NCBI GenBank assembly: GCA_001417715.1
Contig: BBRT01000115.1
Coordinates: forward strand, 1-50,652
Source of the DNA: Candidatus Symbiothrix dinenymphae
Lineage (GTDB): Bacteria; Bacteroidota; Bacteroidia; Bacteroidales; Azobacteroidaceae
Length of the DNA: 50,652 bases
Direction: 5' to 3'
Below the pieces are notes generated by a model. That model made no database searches, had not been told where the DNA came from, and saw only the letters and a list, made by a program, of their open reading frames with translations. Positions 8,375-15,601 of the stretch are shown here, piece after piece; position 1 is the first letter of the stretch, and each line of letters begins with the position of its first letter. Position numbers and translations under genes: made by a program.

Positions 8375-8381
8375 CGCCCCG

Positions 8382-10295
8382 ATGAGCCAATTTCATGACA
8401 TATTAAAAGAATATTGGGGCTACAGCGAGTTTCGCTCGTTGCAGGAAGACATTATTCAATCCATTTATGACGGGCGCGACACGCTTGGATTGATGCCTAC
8501 GGGTGGCGGCAAATCGCTGACGTTTCAGGTGCCTGTGATGGCGATGGAGGGCATTTGCATTGTCGTCACGCCGCTCATTGCGCTGATGAAAGACCAGGTG
8601 GACAACCTGCGCCAGCGGGGTATCAAGGCGACGATGGTACATTCGGGGATGAGCCATCCGGAGATTTTGGTGGCGTTGGACAACTGCATTTTTGGCGATT
8701 ACAAATTTTTGTATGTGTCGCCCGAACGCCTCCACACGGAACTGTTTCTGGCAAAATTGCGCGATTTGAATGTCTGCATGCTGGCTGTTGATGAGTCGCA
8801 CTGCATCTCGCAATGGGGCTACGATTTTCGCCCTGCCTATTTGCGGATTGCGGATTTGCGGGATAAATTGCCCGATGTGCCGGTGCTCGCACTCACCGCC
8901 ACAGCTACCCCTGAGGTGGTGGATGATATTCAAGAAAAATTGCTTTTCAAGCAAAAAAACGTCTTTCAAAAGAGTTTTGAACGCAAAAACATCGCCTACG
9001 TGGTGCGCCAAACGGAGGATAAACTGTTTGAAATCATCAAGATACTTAACAGCGTGCCCGGCACTGCCATCGTCTATGTCCGCAGTCGGACACGTACCAA
9101 AGAAATCGCCACTGAATTGCAACGGCAAGGCATTGAGGCGGATTTTTTCCACGCCGGCTTAAACTCCGACGAGAAAACGCGCAAGCAAAATGCGTGGAAA
9201 AACGGCACCTGCCGCGTCATTGTCTGCACCAACGCCTTCGGGATGGGCATCGACAAGCCCGATGTGCGCGTGGTCATCCACTACGAATTGCCCAGTTCGC
9301 TGGAGGAGTATTTTCAGGAGGCGGGACGAGCCGGTCGCGATGAGCAAAAATCCTTCGCCGTAGCCCTCTACAACGGTCGCGACCAGGCGCAACTGAAAAA
9401 ACGCCTCCCCGATGAATTTCCCGAAAAAGAATTTATCGCAGAAGTGTACGAAAAACTCGCCTATTTCTACCAAATCGCGATGGGAGAGGGCGCAGGGACG
9501 GGTCACAATTTCGTCCTCGAACAGTTCTGCAAAACGTATCACTACAACATGACACAAGCCCATAGCGCGCTGAAACTCTTGGACTTAGCGGGCTATATCG
9601 AATATGTGGAGGAAACCGAGAAACGTTCCAAATTGATGTTCACCGTCAATCGCGATGATTTGTACCAAATAGCTCTTTCCACCGAATTGGACAAACTTAT
9701 GCAAGTGGTGCTACGCTCCTACACGGGGCTGTTTTCCGACTATATCTACATCAATGAGGAACTTTTGGCGGAGCGCACCGGCATGACACACCACACTGTG
9801 TATGAAGGACTTAAAACCATTTCCAAGCAACACATCATCCACTACATTCCGGCAAAGGCAAACCCAACCATTTATTACACCCGCAACCGCGAAGAATTGC
9901 ACCGCCTCGACATCCCCAAAAACGTGTATGAAATGCGCCAAAAACGCCTGAAAGACCGCCTCGAACATGTAATTTTCTACGGCTCAAGCACCGACACCTG
10001 CCGCAGCCAAATCCTGATGCGCTACTTCGGACAAAAAAACTCCGATGAATGCGGCATTTGTGATGTCTGCTTGGCAAAGAAAAACAAAAATCCGAGCGAT
10101 AAACTGATGTCGCAGGTAATTAGCGATGTAAGTAAAGTCTACGCCGAACATAATGCTGCCGAACAAGGACAAGAATTGCCGCCGGAAAAACTGCTAAGGA
10201 AACTCCCTAACTATGCCGAAGAACATATAATCAAGGCTGCGCGATTTCTCGCCGACCAGGCAAATACAACTCTTTCACAAACTCCACCACAGTAA
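8382..10295 (+). CDS. recQ: ATP-dependent DNA helicase RecQ
   Basis: A 637-residue superfamily 2 helicase that unwinds DNA 3'-5' in recombination and replication repair. Visible motifs are Walker A MPTGGGKSLTFQVP (near 38), the DEAH-type box AVDESHCISQWGYDFRP (near 133), SAT-like LTATATP (near 168), and motif VI EAGRAGRDEQ (near 315). The RecQ zinc site is four cysteines in CRSQILMRYFGQ...CGICDVC (about 547-570), followed by a short tail (EELPPEKLLRKLPNYAEE-like). No clear HRDC domain follows, so this is the shorter type of RecQ. It is transcribed alone from a box 7 bases upstream. Upstream G tracts may matter because RecQ enzymes resolve G-quadruplexes; that link is speculative. Confidence 0.97.
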   Translation: MSQFHDILKEYWGYSEFRSLQEDIIQSIYDGRDTLGLMPTGGGKSLTFQVPVMAMEGICIVVTPLIALMKDQVDNLRQRGIKATMVHSGMSHPEILVALDNCIFGDYKFLYVSPERLHTELFLAKLRDLNVCMLAVDESHCISQWGYDFRPAYLRIADLRDKLPDVPVLALTATATPEVVDDIQEKLLFKQKNVFQKSFERKNIAYVVRQTEDKLFEIIKILNSVPGTAIVYVRSRTRTKEIATELQRQGIEADFFHAGLNSDEKTRKQNAWKNGTCRVIVCTNAFGMGIDKPDVRVVIHYELPSSLEEYFQEAGRAGRDEQKSFAVALYNGRDQAQLKKRLPDEFPEKEFIAEVYEKLAYFYQIAMGEGAGTGHNFVLEQFCKTYHYNMTQAHSALKLLDLAGYIEYVEETEKRSKLMFTVNRDDLYQIALSTELDKLMQVVLRSYTGLFSDYIYINEELLAERTGMTHHTVYEGLKTISKQHIIHYIPAKANPTIYYTRNREELHRLDIPKNVYEMRQKRLKDRLEHVIFYGSSTDTCRSQILMRYFGQKNSDECGICDVCLAKKNKNPSDKLMSQVISDVSKVYAEHNAAEQGQELPPEKLLRKLPNYAEEHIIKAARFLADQANTTLSQTPPQ

Positions 10296-10310
10296 GCCGA
10301 TGGACTCCAA

Positions 10311-10345
10311 GAATATAAGCATTTCATTCTTAAAAATGTGAGATT
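10311..10345. repeat. Single unit of the CATTTCATTC repeat
   Basis: ATAAGCATTTCATTCTTAAA between recQ and the convergent ATPase gene matches the repeat unit of the arrays at 2963-3063 and 11613-11737. Confidence 0.75.
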
Positions 10346-10358
10346 ATCACTCACCCTC

Positions 10359-11609
10359 TCATGCACAAAGCGTTGCCAATGGCACAACGCACACGCCGCT
10401 TTCGTGCCTTGAGGCGAAGCCGGAGCCTGTTATTACTGCCATTGCTTTGGGCTTGCCAACTCTTTTTGTGTTCACATTTTCCAGAAATTTCAAGAGCGAT
10501 TGAATTCCATCTTCTGCTGCACCGAAGCCTAATTTTATTTCAAATGCTGCCCACGAGCCATCAGGCATCTCCAAAATGGCATCTACTTCGCGACCGGACG
10601 AATCCCGATAATGAAACAACTTTGCCCCCATGGTCTGCGCGTAAATTCGGAGGTCGCGGATGGCGAGCGATTCAAAAACGAAGCCCAGATATTCAAAATC
10701 CTGCTGCAGCCGCGCACCATTTATCCCCAAGGCGGCAATCGCGACGGAGGGGTCAACAAAATGCCGTTTTCTACCTTTCCGAAGCGTGGCAGAAGAGCGT
10801 ATATGCGTGTTCCATGCCGGCAAATCCTCAATAATCATCAACCGCTCCAACGCATCAATATAATCGCGCACCGTGTCGTAGGCAAGTGGTGTGTCGTCCA
10901 GACCGGCATCTGTGGCAATGGTCTCAATTTTGACCTCATTTGCAATATTGCGTGCGATGGACGACATCAACCGCCGCACCTTTATGGGGTCGCGCTTCAT
11001 GTTGCTCACCCGACTGATGTCAACCTCCGTGATAAGTTCCAGCATATCAAGCAAAGAAAGCCGTGCATCCTCGATGTCAAGGTCTTGTATGCCGGGCCAG
11101 CCGCCTCGTATCAGGTTATCCACAATTTGCGTTATGTTTGCTTCGTGAAACGTTGAGCCTGTCTTTTCGCCGGCAAGCAATGCTCTAAGGCTCACCTCGC
11201 CGGATGATTTTCCGCTTTCAAAGAGCGACATCGGGCGCATTTGCAACACCGAAAACCTGCCAACACCCGAATGCAGTTTAACCTCATCGGTGGGCGTTGC
11301 GGAACCCGTCAGGATGAATTGTCCTTTCTGTCTGCGATTATCCACCTCATGCCGCACATAATTCCAAAGGTCGGGCTGCTCCTGCCATTCATCCAGCAAA
11401 TGTGGCGTCGCGCCGGCAAGCAGCAATTTGGGGTCAAGAGCCATTATATTCTTCGTATTGGGGCTCGCATCTATAACGGTCTCGCTTTTCGCAAAATGGC
11501 GAGCCGTTTCGGTTTTTCCACACCCTTTGGGACCCCGAACCAACACAGCACCGGAGCGTTTTAACCGACCCTCTAATTCATCATCAACATACCTAAATTT
11601 ATAGCCCAT
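10359..11609 (-). CDS. AAA ATPase, DUF4143 type, PD-(D/E)XK-like C-terminus
   Basis: A 416-residue protein with ATG at 11609. Walker A is VRGPKGCGKTETA (near 24) and a Walker B-like LLDEWQE lies near 95, with sensor FILTGSATPT near 118. The middle contains a helical DUF4143-like domain with TVRDYIDALERLMIIEDLP. The end has GREVDAILEMPDGSWAAFEIK, the D-x(n)-ExK arrangement of PD-(D/E)XK nucleases. This family is widespread and repetitive in Bacteroidota; its biological role is not settled. It lies convergent to recQ and is flanked on both sides by CATTTCATTC repeats, which suggests insertion as a module. Confidence 0.85.
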   Translation of the reverse strand: MGYKFRYVDDELEGRLKRSGAVLVRGPKGCGKTETARHFAKSETVIDASPNTKNIMALDPKLLLAGATPHLLDEWQEQPDLWNYVRHEVDNRRQKGQFILTGSATPTDEVKLHSGVGRFSVLQMRPMSLFESGKSSGEVSLRALLAGEKTGSTFHEANITQIVDNLIRGGWPGIQDLDIEDARLSLLDMLELITEVDISRVSNMKRDPIKVRRLMSSIARNIANEVKIETIATDAGLDDTPLAYDTVRDYIDALERLMIIEDLPAWNTHIRSSATLRKGRKRHFVDPSVAIAALGINGARLQQDFEYLGFVFESLAIRDLRIYAQTMGAKLFHYRDSSGREVDAILEMPDGSWAAFEIKLGFGAAEDGIQSLLKFLENVNTKRVGKPKAMAVITGSGFASRHESGVCVVPLATLCA

Positions 11610-11612
11610 AAT

Positions 11613-11737
11613 TGCATTGTAACGTGTATTCGTAAAAATATAAGCATTTCATTCTTAATTTTGTAAGCATTTCATTCTTAAAAATATCAATATTTCATTC
11701 GTAAAAATGTAAGCATTTCATTCGTAATTTTGTAAGT
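11613..11737. repeat. AT-rich tandem repeat, CATTTCATTCGTAA type (copy B)
   Basis: Four to five units (CATTTCATTCTTAA or CATTTCATTCGTAA with AAAATG or ATTTTG spacers) just upstream of the ATPase start. It opens with GCATTGTAACGTGTATTCGT, one base different from the array at 2963. A TAACTCA tandem repeat follows at 11798-11822. The remainder of the gap to 11858 holds only a promoter. Confidence 0.9.
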
Positions 11738-11828
11738 TTTCCGGCTGCAAAAGTATAAAAAAAAATTGGAATGAACCAATTTTTTAAATAAAAAAATAAC
11801 TCATAACTCATAACTCATAACTTTTTCG

Positions 11829-11836
11829 TACCTTTG
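11829..11836 (+). promoter_or_regulatory. -7 box of BACON lipoprotein operon
   Basis: TACCTTTG, 22 bases before the ATG at 11859. Confidence 0.75.
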
Positions 11837-11858
11837 CGCTGTTTTTAAAATTATAACG

Positions 11859-12527
11859 ATGAAACGTATCCTTTTTTTAGTGGCGATTGCATCTATCGCC
11901 GGTGGTTGTAATGAAGATACCCCCACTGCAATAGTGCTTCCGGGCAGTATTCAGGGGAAAATCACTGACATTAAGACGCGCAGTGTCATCCCTGCTGCCG
12001 ATATCATCTTGGAATTGGGCGAGTTGACATTGCACACCACAACGGACAGCAAGGGCATCTATCAATTCGATGAGTTGAGCCAGTCAGGGCGAGGCGGACT
12101 GCATATCACAGCCCGTAGTTATGCCGACATCGCAAATTATGACGTCGTCGTAAAAGCCGACACCACCACTACATGTAATGTGGAGATGTCGCCTCAAGAA
12201 GAGGCAATGCGTGTGGTGGACATAGAAGATGTAAAAAAAAATGTGACTGAACTTGATTTTGGCAACACAGTTGAAACACAGGAATTTAACATCGTGAACG
12301 AAAGCACCAAAAAGTTTGAATGGGAAATTATCAACTCCACAAAGAAACCGTGGGTGAGCATAATAAGTATGGAAAGGGGAACTCTCGCCCCGGCAGCTTC
12401 GCAGCCAATCGTTATTACCATCGACCGGAGTCAGTTGGATCCGGGTGAAAACACAACATACATCTATGTAGTGTCTTACGAAGCCAGTGGTATCAAAAAA
12501 CTGCTGTTGAGAGCAACTCGTTTATGA
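11859..12527 (+). CDS. Lipoprotein with carboxypeptidase-regulatory-like and BACON-like domains
   Basis: A 222-residue protein. The lipoprotein signal MKRILFLVAIASIAGG ends at Cys17. Residues 30-110 (SIQGKITDIKTRSVIPAADI, TDSKGIYQFDEL) match a CarboxypepD_reg-like beta-sandwich. Residues 125-222 have the BACON pattern: LDFGNTVETQEFNIVNES, WVSIISMERGTLAP, ITIDRSQLDPGENTTYIYV. BACON domains often bind glycans or mucin at the surface of Bacteroidota, but no substrate can be read here. The stop overlaps the start of the next gene by 4 bases (ATGA), indicating translational coupling with a glycosyltransferase, an unusual partner. Confidence 0.85.
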   Translation: MKRILFLVAIASIAGGCNEDTPTAIVLPGSIQGKITDIKTRSVIPAADIILELGELTLHTTTDSKGIYQFDELSQSGRGGLHITARSYADIANYDVVVKADTTTTCNVEMSPQEEAMRVVDIEDVKKNVTELDFGNTVETQEFNIVNESTKKFEWEIINSTKKPWVSIISMERGTLAPAASQPIVITIDRSQLDPGENTTYIYVVSYEASGIKKLLLRATRL

Positions 12528-13588
12528 AATTTTTATTTGTAGTGCAAGGAGAAGGGCGCGGACATCTGACCCAGGCGATTACACTGGCGAAGATGCTGCA
12601 AAAGCACAATCACAGTGTGTGTGCGGTGCTGGTGGGCAAAAGCAACAAGAGCGAACTTCCCGCTTTTTTCTACAAAGAAACACCGGCACCGATTCACCGG
12701 TTTCACAGCCCCAATTTCCCGCCGCCAAGTGGTACAGACCGACCCAAAACAGGAGCGACTATCGGCTACAATCTGGTACGCATTCCGCGCTATATCAAGG
12801 GTTTACTATTTATCAAGCGAGCAATCAGAGAGTTGAAGCCCGATGTGGTCATCAACTTTTATGAAATGCTGATGGGGTTTGCTTATATGCTGTTTCCGCC
12901 CAAGGTGCCGTATGTTTGTGTTGCCCATCAATATGCGTTTTTGCATCCTGACTATCGCTTTCCGGCAGAAGATAAGTCGCAATTGTTCTGTTTGAAATTA
13001 GTAACGCGCGTAACTTGCCTCCGAGCCAAAAAATTGTTTGTGCTGTCCATTGCCAATAACTCCCGCGCCGATGCAGACTCCCGTTTTGTGTTTGTGCCGC
13101 CACTGTTGCGCGAGGAGGTTTTCAAGCAGACAGCCACGCAGGGCAACTATTTGCACGGCTACCTGCTGAACGCAAACTATGCCGAAAGCATCATAGCATG
13201 GCAGAGGCAACATCCGGACGTGTCCATGCACTTCTTTTGGGACAAAAAAGGCACAGAAAAGGAAACGGTCATCAACGACCGGCTGTCGTTTCATCGGTTA
13301 GACGACAAGCTATTTCTGGACTATATGGCGGGCTGCAAGGGCTATGCCACCACAGCCGGTTTTGAGTCGGTGTGCGAGGCGGCTTACCTCGGCAAACCCG
13401 TTTTGATGGTGCCCACACACGTCGAGCAGGCTTGCAACGCTCACGAATTTTCCCAAGCCGGCTTTGGCATCGCTGCCACTCACTTTGACTTTGAGGCACT
13501 GCTCGCCTTCACATCCCAATACCAACCCAACCCCGCATTTCGAGCCTGGGTAGAGCAATCCGAAGAGCGGTGGCTAAAAGCCTTGTAG
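12524..13588 (+). CDS. Glycosyltransferase, GT-B fold (MurG/GT28-like)
   Basis: A 354-residue protein. The N-terminus FLFVVQGEGRGHLTQAITLA is the glycine-rich loop of GT-B enzymes that act on nucleotide-sugar donors. The C-terminal half has CKGYATTAGFESVCEAAYLG and KPVLMVPTHVEQACNAHEF, the donor-binding motif of MurG/GT28-like proteins. A hydrophobic patch near 118-140 (MLMGFAYMLFPPKVPYVCV) may touch the inner membrane. The acceptor is unknown. It overlaps the lipoprotein gene by 4 bases and is followed 2 bases later by a small gene, so the three are probably one operon. Confidence 0.85.
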   Translation: MKFLFVVQGEGRGHLTQAITLAKMLQKHNHSVCAVLVGKSNKSELPAFFYKETPAPIHRFHSPNFPPPSGTDRPKTGATIGYNLVRIPRYIKGLLFIKRAIRELKPDVVINFYEMLMGFAYMLFPPKVPYVCVAHQYAFLHPDYRFPAEDKSQLFCLKLVTRVTCLRAKKLFVLSIANNSRADADSRFVFVPPLLREEVFKQTATQGNYLHGYLLNANYAESIIAWQRQHPDVSMHFFWDKKGTEKETVINDRLSFHRLDDKLFLDYMAGCKGYATTAGFESVCEAAYLGKPVLMVPTHVEQACNAHEFSQAGFGIAATHFDFEALLAFTSQYQPNPAFRAWVEQSEERWLKAL

Positions 13589-13590
13589 GT

Positions 13591-13794
13591 ATGAAACGCA
13601 TTGCAGCACACCACATCATAATGCCTTCCGGCAAAACATTCGATATGCACTATGCAGAATTGGATGACAACAACAGGCTCCTGGGCGTCTTCCCACTGCA
13701 AGGCGAAATGGAGCGAACAGTCTTTCACAGTGGGACAGTTCATTTGGGAAAAACAACACAATGGGCTGCCAATTTCGCATGTTCATGTGGATAG
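13591..13794 (+). CDS. Small conserved-looking protein, function unknown
   Basis: A 67-residue protein taken from the ATG at 13591, 2 bases after the glycosyltransferase stop; an in-frame upstream start at 13570 would overlap that gene. The sequence is MKRIAAHHIIMPSGKTFDMH then AELDDNNRLLGVFPLQGEME, a beta-strand-rich pattern without a signal peptide, ending in NFACSCG. I do not recognise the family. Its placement suggests it is translated with the glycosyltransferase. It converges on the OmpA-family gene with only 6 bases between stops. Confidence 0.6.
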   Translation: MKRIAAHHIIMPSGKTFDMHYAELDDNNRLLGVFPLQGEMERTVFHSGTVHLGKTTQWAANFACSCG

Positions 13795-13800
13795 TTTTCA

Positions 13801-15561
13801 TTACTCCGCCACAACAATCTCCACTCGCCTGTTCTTTTGCCTGTTTTCTTCGCTATTATTGGGGGCGACGGGTTCTGATGCTCCTTTGCTGGTGACTTTG
13901 ACTATAATTTTGGCAGGGATACCGTGTTTGAGCAGATAGGCTTTAACTGTTTCGGCGCGCTCTTGCCCCAGAACCATATTATATTCCGGTGTCCCCTTGT
14001 TGTCGGTGTGTCCCACAATGGTGATTTTCAAATCGGGATATTTTTTTAGGATGCGTATTTTTTCATCCAGCACCTGTTTGAGCGCAGTTATGTTTGCATC
14101 CAATACTTTTTTAGCATCATCCAACAGGTCTGTCCGGTCAAATTCAAAATTTATTGGCGTTTGCAACCGTTTTTTATCTGCCGCTTTGGTTCTAATTTCT
14201 TGCACAGCAATCGTTTGCTTGTCTATCAACGTCCGGTTTCCCACCTGCTTCTCTTCGGCTCGAGTGGTACGCTTCCGAGCAACGCGGGGTGAATTGTCAG
14301 ATGTGGAGAGTTGTTCAACATTGCTTTTGATGGTGTCAATTGCATGCTGAATTGGGGGAAAAACGTGCCATGGTATGTAACTTGCAGGATATTTAAGTTG
14401 CAGGACAGGTGGCACAAGCAGTTTTTTGCGGGGGCGGTTTCCATACGCTATTCCGACCTTCACACCAACCGATAGTGGTGATAGCATCCTGTTGTCAACG
14501 AATGGCGTGCCATCGAATTTTTGGGCGACCAATATGCCGTTGGCTCGATGCATTTGTCCGTCGTCGGAAGTGGTGATGAACGGTTTTTTATCGCCTGTTT
14601 TAGCGGTTATCTTATTCAATATAGCATAATCAGCATATATCCCCGCGTAGAGCGACCATTTTTCTGTTAACCTGCCCCATTTTTTTCCCACTTCTAACGA
14701 CCCCAACACGGCATAACCCGATAGTTCAATGGGTCCTGAGTGAGATTTCTCAACAGAACCTCTCTTCATCATATAGTCAGGAACCGCGATGGACAGGTCG
14801 GGTATCACACCGTCTTTCACGTCTAATCTCCCCAATGTGCCGTTGTAGGTGCTGAGTGGTGTATTGAGCGGGAGTTTAAATTTTCCACCAAATTTGAAAT
14901 ACACTTGATACGATTTGTCCGTTCCACTCGGATACACTTGATAGTGAGCCATGAGTGGAATGCTCAGCATGCTGATTCCCTGCGTTTCGGTGTAATCGAC
15001 GGCGGTGTATTCAGTCTGAAAACCAATCGGACCGTACGTTCCGACAAACGAATCATCAAATGTGGAAGCGTATCTACGGATAGCGTAAGAGGCACTTACG
15101 CCGGTTGATAGTCCCCATTCAGATGAAAAAAAACGGGTATAGCCCAGCCCAAGTTCTGCCGTTCCAAAAAACGGCGGCATATAATTGCCAACATTAGGGG
15201 AGTTATCCAACAGTGAAACGCCAAGCCCGCCGAAAGCAGAAAATTCGTGGTGAACATGTAAATAGTACACCACAATTCTCATGCGCGGTGTGATAGGCAC
15301 TTCTAAATCTTCTATGCTATGATGTCCGATTATCAAAGACCGTGTCGAAAGTGGCACAGCCAAATTAAATACTCCCTTCGCATCAGTCGTGTCTGCAAAA
15401 TCAGGATTACCTGTCGCAAAAACAATAATCCCACTCATAGGCTCCTTAAATTCATCTATAACGGAGCCATAAACCTGCTTAGTCTGCTCCGGCACGCCCT
15501 GCCCCAACACAGCCCCACCCAAACCAAGCAAAAACAACAAAACCAAAAAAAATCGCCCCAT
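13801..15561 (-). CDS. OmpA-family outer membrane protein with carboxypeptidase-regulatory-like domain
   Basis: A 586-residue protein with ATG at 15561 (MGRFFLVLLFLLGLGGAVLG is the signal peptide; a TTG two codons upstream is unlikely). Residues 30-100 (YGSVIDEFKEPMSGIIVFAT, TDAKGVFNL) form a CarboxypepD_reg-like domain. Residues 105-370 are beta-rich and probably form an outer-membrane barrel. A linker follows. The C-terminal 120 residues form an OmpA peptidoglycan-binding domain: INFEFDRTDLLDDAK, ITIVGHTDNKGTPEYN, NRRVEIVV. It probably anchors the outer membrane to the wall. It lies 37 bases downstream of the BspA-like gene in the same direction and may be cotranscribed. Confidence 0.9.
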   Translation of the reverse strand: MGRFFLVLLFLLGLGGAVLGQGVPEQTKQVYGSVIDEFKEPMSGIIVFATGNPDFADTTDAKGVFNLAVPLSTRSLIIGHHSIEDLEVPITPRMRIVVYYLHVHHEFSAFGGLGVSLLDNSPNVGNYMPPFFGTAELGLGYTRFFSSEWGLSTGVSASYAIRRYASTFDDSFVGTYGPIGFQTEYTAVDYTETQGISMLSIPLMAHYQVYPSGTDKSYQVYFKFGGKFKLPLNTPLSTYNGTLGRLDVKDGVIPDLSIAVPDYMMKRGSVEKSHSGPIELSGYAVLGSLEVGKKWGRLTEKWSLYAGIYADYAILNKITAKTGDKKPFITTSDDGQMHRANGILVAQKFDGTPFVDNRMLSPLSVGVKVGIAYGNRPRKKLLVPPVLQLKYPASYIPWHVFPPIQHAIDTIKSNVEQLSTSDNSPRVARKRTTRAEEKQVGNRTLIDKQTIAVQEIRTKAADKKRLQTPINFEFDRTDLLDDAKKVLDANITALKQVLDEKIRILKKYPDLKITIVGHTDNKGTPEYNMVLGQERAETVKAYLLKHGIPAKIIVKVTSKGASEPVAPNNSEENRQKNRRVEIVVAE

Positions 15562-15570
15562 CCACAATTA

Positions 15571-15601
15571 ACAATTAATAACTCTTCACTCTTCACTCTC
15601 A
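15571..15601. repeat. CACTCTT tandem repeat
   Basis: Three copies of a CTCTTCA unit between the BspA-like and OmpA-family genes, reaching into the stop codon of the former. Confidence 0.7.

Noticed and set aside
10359..11609. Defence island formed by the ATPase and nuclease-like genes
   Set aside because: The four PD-(D/E)XK-type proteins (10359, 32962, 43635, 48412) are scattered among housekeeping genes and not clustered with any known defence partner.
11613..11737. CRISPR array
   Set aside because: Repeats are head to tail without unique spacers and no cas gene is present.
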